Below, one piece after another: positions 1 through 4,600 of a stretch of 6,645 nt of DNA (its first letter is position 1; each line of letters starts with the position of its first letter). A program made the translations under genes and the position numbers. Source of the DNA: an uncultured Bacteroidales bacterium. GTDB lineage: Bacteria; Bacteroidota; Bacteroidia; Bacteroidales; Marinilabiliaceae. The DNA lies in contig CALAUL010000076.1 in assembly GCA_937892255.1 (NCBI GenBank), positions 1 to 6,645 of the forward strand, given 5' to 3'. The notes beneath the pieces were generated by a model. The model was not told where the DNA came from. It searched no databases and saw only the letters and a program-made list of their open reading frames with translations.

Positions 1-55
1 TTTAAATGGCATTTAAATGGCATTTAAACGGTGATAAAATACGATTTGAATGATA
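1..55. repeat. 11-bp tandem repeat cluster, left
   Basis: Two identical copies of TTTAAATGGCA (1-11 and 12-22) are followed by a diverged copy, TTTAAACGGTG (23-33). A poorly matching 11-mer follows (34-44), then TTTGAATGATA (45-55) in the same register. A further TTTGAAAACTC begins at 111, exactly six periods after 45. The array starts at base 1, so it probably extends left of the window. Eleven is not a multiple of three and the frames contain stops, so this is not a coding repeat. The step is close to one DNA helical turn, which would place the AT-rich half of each unit on the same face of the helix. Confidence 0.75.
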
Positions 56-123
56 AACCAATAGAGGTCAACAATGCTTATGGATGATTGTTGTACTTTT
101 CATTTTGTGATTTGAAAACTCTG

Positions 124-156
124 TGCGCATATGGTGCGCACCTTCTGCGCACGAAG
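124..156. repeat. Three TGCGCA palindromes at 11-bp spacing
   Basis: The 6-bp palindrome TGCGCA occurs at 124, 135 and 146, each copy exactly 11 bp after the previous one. The second and third copies form a GC-rich hairpin, GTGCGCA (134-140) and TGCGCAC (146-152), around a CCTTC loop. The third copy is also flanked by CTTC (142-145) and GAAG (153-156). No T-run follows, so this does not look like an intrinsic terminator. Evenly phased short palindromes resemble a cooperative protein-binding site. That reading is an inference from the spacing alone. Confidence 0.65.
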
Positions 157-203
157 TTGTTGTTGGCGGGTTGTAAAGCTGAGAAATATTAGTTAGAAGG
201 GTA

Positions 204-236
204 TTTGAATGGCGTTTGAATGATGTTTGAAAGGCA
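204..236. repeat. 11-bp tandem repeat cluster, right
   Basis: Three consecutive 11-mers, TTTGAATGGCG (204-214), TTTGAATGATG (215-225) and TTTGAAAGGCA (226-236), share the consensus TTTRAAWGGCR with the cluster at 1-55. Sequence and period are therefore both shared between two clusters about 150 bp apart. They are not in the same register modulo 11, so they behave as two separate arrays rather than one decayed array. Confidence 0.7.
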
Positions 237-361
237 AAATAGAGTGTGCGGAACAGATTTATTTGTTGAATAACTAAGGCGAAATAAGTGTAAATTTAGA
301 GGAGATGAGGGCAAAATATTACGAATTGTGTTGATGTGTCGTTATTTGAGATGGTGATGTG

Positions 362-397
362 CATAGTGCCATATCCGTTGACGAAATTTGCACTATG
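362..397. repeat. 8-bp inverted repeat
   Basis: CATAGTGC (362-369) and GCACTATG (390-397) are perfect inverted copies separated by 20 bp. On the plus strand the second arm is followed by TTTGTTCTTGTT, which is only loosely U-rich, so a terminator role is doubtful. An 8-bp match at this distance can arise by chance in a window of this size. Confidence 0.3.
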
Positions 398-464
398 TTT
401 GTTCTTGTTGGTGTGTAATAAGATTGGTTGGAGGTAGATTGCCGCACTTTAGCAGATAAAGCTA

Positions 465-1328
465 TTATCTATGTTTGTAGTTGTTGTTCTTTCGTTTCAT
501 TTTTTTCTTTTTATTTTTCTTGCGAGTAAAATCTTCGGCTGTGATATCCGGAGGCGTGTTTATCTTTTCCGGAGTGTTCCATGTGGTTTTGTTTTCACTT
601 AATTCGGCTTTAAGTTGTCCGCTCTTTTGTTGTTTGACTCTTAACCAAAACATATCTTGCCAAAGTCGTGCAAATTCATCTTTGAATTTATGAACAATAG
701 TATAGTTGGTTGTTATGATGATATTTTCTTGATTATATGTTTTTGCAGTGTATGTCCAATTGTAAGAACCCGTAAAGAGTATTCTGCCATCTATTAAACC
801 AAATTTGTTGTGCATGTGATAGCGCGAGTTGTCTATTTTAACATCGATGCCAGCTCGAGCCAACTCCTTTACTTGAGAACCGTGGTCTCTCATTTTGTTG
901 TTGTCGGTTATCAGTCGGACTCTTACTCCTCTTTTGTGTGCAGCTTTCAGTGCGTGGGCCAAACTTTCGTCTGATATTGTAAATACGCATAGGTCTATGC
1001 TGTTTTTTGCTTGTGATAGGTAAAAAGATATGTTCTCTGGAATGTCTTGTCCGGGAGAGAACAACACTTCGTGCAGACGAAACGAGTTCTTCTCAACCAA
1101 GTCGAATGCCGTTTCCAGCCAACGAATGGCTTTCATAGCGTCACCGCCTTTGCCTAATCGTTTGGCTTCGTTGAATAATCTTGATTTTAACTCTCCTCGT
1201 TCGGCTCTATCTAAGTCATTTATGGCTTCTACGACGCTGCACGGCAACTCGTAGTGTTGTTCTGATTCAAAAACTTCAACAAAGAAGTTGACAATTTTGT
1301 CGATATTATCTAATTCTTTATTTCCCAT
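465..1328 (-). CDS. Single-HKD phospholipase D-family protein (Nuc/PLD6-like)
   Basis: This 287-residue protein carries one HKD motif, H173-N-K175-x4-D180, followed by G187-S188-Y-N190-W and E201. One HKD motif per chain is typical of the Nuc/Zucchini/PLD6 branch of the phospholipase D superfamily, which acts as a homodimer on nucleic acid or phospholipid phosphodiester bonds; the substrate here is unknown. The PLD domain spans roughly residues 87-227. An N-terminal segment of about 85 residues looks helical and matches no domain I recognise. The C-terminal tail (269-287) is very rich in Lys, Arg and Asn, which suits binding to nucleic acid or acidic membrane. I see no signal peptide or membrane segment, so it is probably cytoplasmic. 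It starts inside the last codons of the upstream phosphoesterase gene (11-bp overlap), so the two are probably co-transcribed. Nuclease activity is an inference from the family. Confidence 0.85.
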   Translation of the reverse strand: MGNKELDNIDKIVNFFVEVFESEQHYELPCSVVEAINDLDRAERGELKSRLFNEAKRLGKGGDAMKAIRWLETAFDLVEKNSFRLHEVLFSPGQDIPENISFYLSQAKNSIDLCVFTISDESLAHALKAAHKRGVRVRLITDNNKMRDHGSQVKELARAGIDVKIDNSRYHMHNKFGLIDGRILFTGSYNWTYTAKTYNQENIIITTNYTIVHKFKDEFARLWQDMFWLRVKQQKSGQLKAELSENKTTWNTPEKINTPPDITAEDFTRKKNKKKKMKRKNNNYKHR

Positions 1329-1839
1329 CGGTTTGTATTTTTTGTTGTCGTGCTCCCAATTCTACGATTTCCATATTATGTAATGTTCCATTTTCTATGT
1401 CAAAACGTAAGGCTGTTCTTACAGAGTGAAATCCATATAAGCCACATGCTCCCGGATTGATATGTAGCACGTCAAACGTTTTGTCATAAATCACTTTCAA
1501 TATATGAGAATGTCCAGCAATCATCAGTTTAGGGGGATTTGACATCATTATTTCTTTCACCTTCGGTGCATATTTACCGGGATAACCACCTATGTGTGTC
1601 ATGTAAACATCAAGATTCTCGCACTCGAAGCGTAAATCTTCTTTCAGTTCGCTACGGGTTATGCTATCGTCGATATTGCCATATACAGCGCGTAAAGGTT
1701 TGAATGTTTGTAGTTTTTCCAATAAGTGAATATCTCCAAGATCACCGGCGTGCCATATTTCGTCGACATCTGAAAAGATGCGTTCCAAACGTTCGTCGAA
1801 ATGGCCGTGAGTATCCGATATCAGTCCTATTTTCTTCAT
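1318..1839 (-). CDS. YfcE-type metallophosphoesterase
   Basis: This 173-residue protein has the full calcineurin-like metallophosphoesterase signature: D9-x-H11 (SDTHG), G32-D33, G54-N55-x-D57, H82 and G109-H-S-H112. These residues bind two metal ions and hydrolyse phosphodiester or phosphomonoester bonds. The size matches the YfcE/MJ0936 subgroup, whose E. coli member is about 184 residues. The third histidine lies in THIGG rather than the common THG, which is a mild variant and not a lost residue. No signal peptide is visible, so it is likely cytoplasmic. The first Met is only eight residues before the first metal ligand, which fixes the start. It is the first gene of a minus-strand unit and overlaps the PLD-family gene downstream. 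Its start lies 60 bp from the divergent ppk1 start. The physiological substrate of this subgroup is not established. Confidence 0.92.
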   Translation of the reverse strand: MKKIGLISDTHGHFDERLERIFSDVDEIWHAGDLGDIHLLEKLQTFKPLRAVYGNIDDSITRSELKEDLRFECENLDVYMTHIGGYPGKYAPKVKEIMMSNPPKLMIAGHSHILKVIYDKTFDVLHINPGACGLYGFHSVRTALRFDIENGTLHNMEIVELGARQQKIQTDGK

Positions 1840-1844
1840 GATTG

Positions 1845-1875
1845 TGAAATTAGCGGATAATTACGAAATATCAAA
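1845..1875 (-). promoter_or_regulatory. Candidate Bacteroidetes promoter for the phosphoesterase/PLD unit
   Basis: Read on the minus strand, TTTG (1875-1872) is followed after 19 bp by TAATTTCA (1852-1845), which matches the -33/-7 consensus TTTG...TAnnTTTG except for the last G. Transcription would begin about where the start codon lies (1839), giving little or no 5' leader. Confidence 0.35.
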
Positions 1876-1884
1876 GAGTTTGTG

Positions 1885-1892
1885 TAACTTTG
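1885..1892 (+). promoter_or_regulatory. Candidate -7 box for ppk1-sixA
   Basis: TAACTTTG is an exact match to the Bacteroidetes -7 consensus TAnnTTTG. No good TTTG element sits 17-21 bp upstream, so the -33 half is weak. The box ends only 7 bp before the ppk1 start codon at 1900. If it is used, the message would be leaderless or nearly so. Confidence 0.45.
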
Positions 1893-1899
1893 TAATGTT

Positions 1900-3951
1900 A
1901 TGGCACGACGCAAAAAGAAATATTTCAATCGCGATATAAGTTGGCTCGCCTTCAACTATCGTATTTTGGAAGAGGCAAAGGATATGAGCCTTCCTCTTGC
2001 TGAGCAGATACGTTTCTTGTCTATATATGCTTCTAACCTCGATGAGTTTTACCGTGTCAGGGTGGCGGAATATCGAAATGCCGCAGAGCAAAATGTGAAG
2101 TTGCCGGAAGTAGCCAATGCCGCAACGATATTGCGTTCAATAAATGAGATTGTTTCCCGACAGATATCAGAGACTTCGGTTATCCTTAACAATCAGATTG
2201 CTCCGGCCTTGTTGGCTCGTAATGTGAAACTCTATCTCGGAGATATACCGACAGCCGATGTACACATGGACTTTATCCGACAATTCTTTTTAAGTGAGGT
2301 CATTCCATATCTTCAACCCGTTTTGTTGTCGAGCAGAACAATGACTTTTTTAAGGGACAACAGACCTTATTTCGCACTCAAGATGTACAAACGTACTCGG
2401 GAAGGAATATCGAAAACGCCAGTGTACTCCATTATAAAGTTGCCTATCAATGATTTGCCGCGATTTGTAGAACTTCCGGAGAGCGAAGGATTGCGACATG
2501 TGATGTTTCTCGATGATATTATTCGTTTAAACCTCTCGACGCTTTTTCCCGGTTTCCATATCGATGGAGCTTGGAGCATAAAGATAACGCGCGATGCTGA
2601 CATTGGTGTTGACTCGGACAGAGATACCAATATCGTAGACATAATAAAGAAAAATTTGGTCAAGCGCAAGACGGGAATCCCTGCAAGTCTGTATTATGAT
2701 AAGACCATAGATGCGAGTTTGTTGAAGTTTTTGCTTCGTAAGTTTGACTTCCGCATAAGCGAAAAAGTTGCGTGTGACAGATACCTCAATCTTAGTCAGT
2801 TGTCGAAATTTCCAGCATCACTTATCCCGGAAGAGTCATCGCCCCGACTTGTTCCAATAAAACCGTACAAACTGCAGGCGTCGTCGATGTTCGACACAAT
2901 AAAAAAACGAGATTGTATTCTTCACTATCCGTATCATTCGTTTGATTATGTCATTCATTTTCTCAACGAAGCAGCCATCGATGATAAAGTCGAGGCTATA
3001 AAAGTCACGCAGTATAGAGTGGCTCACGATTCGGCTGTTGTAAATGCTCTTATCACAGCGGCTCGCAATGGTAAGAAGGTAACGGTCTTCGTCGAGTTGA
3101 AAGCCCGTTTCGATGAGGCTAACAACCTCGAGACGGCAGAACGTATGAAGTCGGCGGGAATAAAGATAATATACAGCATTCCCGGGCTTAAAGTGCATGC
3201 CAAGACAGCTCTCGTTATCCGAAAAGGCAGAGACGGTGCCATGAAACGCTCTTTTGCCTACTTGAGTACCGGCAACTTCAACGAACTGACGGCGCAGATA
3301 TATACCGACCAAGGCTTTTTTACATGCGACAAGACCATAGTCAGCGATGTCTGCAAGTTCTTTGACTTCCTTGAAAATCAAGACAATGTGCCGGTCATGG
3401 AGAAAATACTTGTGTCAAAAGTCAACTTGTTGCCCACCCTTGTCTCGCATATCGACAATGAAATAGCCATAGCTCGAAACGGAGGAGAGGGATATATCCT
3501 AATGAAGATGAACGGTCTGCAAAGTCGTGCGATTATCGACAAACTTTATGAGGCAAGCATGGCAGGTGTGAAGATAGACCTTATAATAAGAGGCGTCTGT
3601 TGCCTTGTCCCGAATGAGGATTTCAGCCGTAATATAAGAGTCGTTCGACTTGTGGATAAGTTCTTGGAACATAGCAGAATTTGGACGTTCGGACCTGACG
3701 GCGAAAGGGGCGTGTATCTGACATCGTCGGATTTGCTGAATAGGAATGTCATGCGTCGTATAGAAGTGGCTGTGCCAATCGAAAACAATAGAATACGGCA
3801 AGAGATAATGTCGATACTGCATATTCAGCTATCGGACAATACCAAAGCCGAAGTTCTTGACAACAGCCTCTGCGGACACAGGCAGACACCTTCGGAATCG
3901 GAATCGATACGTGCGCAGTTCGAAATATATAAAATGCTGTCAACGAAATGA
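1900..3951 (+). CDS. ppk1: Polyphosphate kinase 1
   Basis: This enzyme reversibly transfers the terminal phosphate of ATP onto inorganic polyphosphate through a phosphohistidine intermediate. The 683 residues match the usual family length of about 690. The N-terminal domain shows YFNRDISWLAFN (8-19) and the nucleotide-binding N46 in SNLDEF. The catalytic C1 region contains TQYR373VA, the ARFDE motif with R403, and the phosphorylated H433 in KVHAK. The C2 region contains RGVCCL and the second essential histidine H591 in FLEHSRI. All expected active-site residues are present, so it should be active. The start is fixed because the conserved N-terminal motif begins at residue 8 and the next Met is residue 29. 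The stop codon overlaps the start of the sixA-like gene by 4 bp, implying one message and translational coupling. PPK1 normally acts as a tetramer, in the cytosol or at the inner membrane. Confidence 0.98.
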   Translation: MARRKKKYFNRDISWLAFNYRILEEAKDMSLPLAEQIRFLSIYASNLDEFYRVRVAEYRNAAEQNVKLPEVANAATILRSINEIVSRQISETSVILNNQIAPALLARNVKLYLGDIPTADVHMDFIRQFFLSEVIPYLQPVLLSSRTMTFLRDNRPYFALKMYKRTREGISKTPVYSIIKLPINDLPRFVELPESEGLRHVMFLDDIIRLNLSTLFPGFHIDGAWSIKITRDADIGVDSDRDTNIVDIIKKNLVKRKTGIPASLYYDKTIDASLLKFLLRKFDFRISEKVACDRYLNLSQLSKFPASLIPEESSPRLVPIKPYKLQASSMFDTIKKRDCILHYPYHSFDYVIHFLNEAAIDDKVEAIKVTQYRVAHDSAVVNALITAARNGKKVTVFVELKARFDEANNLETAERMKSAGIKIIYSIPGLKVHAKTALVIRKGRDGAMKRSFAYLSTGNFNELTAQIYTDQGFFTCDKTIVSDVCKFFDFLENQDNVPVMEKILVSKVNLLPTLVSHIDNEIAIARNGGEGYILMKMNGLQSRAIIDKLYEASMAGVKIDLIIRGVCCLVPNEDFSRNIRVVRLVDKFLEHSRIWTFGPDGERGVYLTSSDLLNRNVMRRIEVAVPIENNRIRQEIMSILHIQLSDNTKAEVLDNSLCGHRQTPSESESIRAQFEIYKMLSTK

Positions 3952-4436
3952 AAACAATTGTCCTTATGCGTCATGCTCACCCGGAGTATGGCTATGATAC
4001 TAATGATGTGGAACGTCGTCTTACGTCTGAAGGTCGTGCGGCCGCTGCTCGTTCGGCTCAATACTTGTTGCAAAACGGATTTGTGCCAAGTGTCGTTTTT
4101 ACCAGTCATGCTCAACGTGCAAAGCAGACAACATCTGTTGTTGTGCAGACTCTTAACCTTGACCCTTCATGCGTGTCAGTTCACGAATTTATCTATTACG
4201 GATACACCACCGACGAGTTGTTAGAGTTAATCAAAACCGCCTCCGATGATACAGATACACTTATGATAGTCGGTCATAACCCCGATATTAGCACAGCGAC
4301 CAGTAATTTGGTGTCGCAACATGGCATATCTTTTCCGCCGTCTGCCGTCGTAGTTGTAGGATTTGATGTTGATAGTTGGCAGCAGATAGAGGCAAGGCTG
4401 GGCGTTGTCATCAGTTACTATGCTCCGAAGCTGTGA
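3948..4436 (+). CDS. sixA: SixA-type histidine phosphatase
   Basis: This 162-residue histidine-phosphatase-superfamily protein is close in length to E. coli SixA (161 residues). It has the N-terminal R8-H9 motif with the catalytic histidine, a conserved Arg in SHAQR57AKQT, a likely acid residue E80, and H110 in VGHNP. E. coli SixA removes phosphate from phosphohistidine on signalling or phosphotransfer proteins; the target here is unknown. The protein is a minimal single domain without signal peptide or membrane segment. Its ATG overlaps the ppk1 stop as ATGA, so translation probably depends on ppk1. Because PPK1 works through a phosphohistidine, a link to polyphosphate metabolism or to control of PPK1 is tempting, but nothing in the sequence demonstrates it. 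The symbol is assigned by domain similarity rather than proven orthology. Confidence 0.9.
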   Translation: MKTIVLMRHAHPEYGYDTNDVERRLTSEGRAAAARSAQYLLQNGFVPSVVFTSHAQRAKQTTSVVVQTLNLDPSCVSVHEFIYYGYTTDELLELIKTASDDTDTLMIVGHNPDISTATSNLVSQHGISFPPSAVVVVGFDVDSWQQIEARLGVVISYYAPKL

Positions 4437-4459
4437 TTGGAATGTGTTTGGTATTTCAC

Positions 4460-4481
4460 GGTTAGAAGCCAACAGCTAACC
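4460..4481 (+). terminator. Weak hairpin after sixA
   Basis: GGTTAG (4460-4465) and CTAACC (4476-4481) form a 6-bp stem with a 10-nt loop, 24 bp after the sixA stop codon. No U-run follows on either strand, so it is at best a poor intrinsic terminator. It is the only plausible termination signal I see between sixA and the next gene. Confidence 0.25.
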
Positions 4482-4514
4482 ACCTAACATAGAAAGAATC
4501 TATTAAAAAAGTTT

Positions 4515-4522
4515 TATATTTG
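4515..4522 (+). promoter_or_regulatory. Candidate -7 box for the BspA-like gene
   Basis: TATATTTG matches the Bacteroidetes -7 consensus TAnnTTTG exactly. No clear TTTG lies 17-21 bp upstream. A start a few bases downstream would give a leader of about 70 nt before the ATG at 4600, consistent with separate transcription from ppk1-sixA. Confidence 0.4.
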
Positions 4523-4534
4523 AAAAAATATGAT

Positions 4535-4600
4535 TAAATTTACGGCGTTTGCTGTGTGAGATTATGCCTGTGTATCAGATAAATAAAAAGCGTAAATTTA
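4535..4600 (+). repeat. 10-bp inverted repeat ending at the start codon
   Basis: TAAATTTACG (4535-4544) and CGTAAATTTA (4591-4600) are perfect inverted copies separated by 46 bp. The right arm ends on the A of the ATG chosen for the BspA-like gene. In the mRNA the arms could pair and cover the ribosome entry region, but the stem is mostly A-U with a long loop and may be weak. A promoter-inverting switch seems unlikely: the arms are short and neither orientation of the spacer shows a good promoter. Confidence 0.4.

Larger units (their letters stand above)
1..464. other. Non-coding region with 11-bp-periodic repeats
   Basis: No reading frame here is long enough or protein-like enough to support as a gene. 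The stretch holds three clusters of short repeats with an 11-bp step (1-55, 124-156 and 204-236) and several small inverted repeats. One has arms CAACAAT (69-75) and ATTGTTG (87-93) and is followed by T-rich sequence, so it could be a weak terminator for a plus-strand gene left of the window. Another has arms at 362-369 and 390-397. A 5-bp AT-only hairpin lies at 447-461, just past the stop codon of the minus-strand PLD gene, but no T-run follows it on that strand. The region probably separates an upstream gene outside the window from the 3' end of the PLD gene. Confidence 0.6.

Noticed and set aside
1..236. Possible CRISPR array
   Set aside because: The repeat units are 11 bp with no spacers of regular length, so neither repeat length nor spacing fits CRISPR, and no cas gene is present.
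305..334. Tiny plus-strand open frame preceded by an AGAGGAG sequence
   Set aside because: It is only nine codons long, and a purine-rich ribosome site is not the usual start signal in this lineage. There is no other support.
481..693. 70-residue plus-strand open frame with a Phe-rich hydrophobic start resembling a signal or membrane segment
   Set aside because: The hydrophobic run is the complement of the Lys-rich tail of the PLD gene, so the resemblance is a by-product of T-rich sequence.
2836..3381. 181-residue open frame on the minus strand inside ppk1
   Set aside because: It lies wholly antisense to a strongly conserved ppk1 region that includes the ARFDE motif, and its translation shows no recognisable domain. 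It is a shadow of the real gene.
3825..4115. Minus-strand open frame across the ppk1-sixA junction
   Set aside because: It is antisense to two well-supported genes that overlap by 4 bp, has no protein-like features and has no promoter signal of its own.
4545..4590. Invertible promoter switch flanked by the 10-bp inverted repeat
   Set aside because: The arms are shorter than those of the known Bacteroides invertible promoters I recall, the spacer is only 46 bp, and neither orientation shows a TAnnTTTG box with a spaced TTTG.
4549..4599. Upstream TTG (4549) or ATG (4564) as the start of the BspA-like gene
   Set aside because: Starting at 4600 leaves a well-formed signal peptide at the very N-terminus. 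The extra residues are charged and would displace it.
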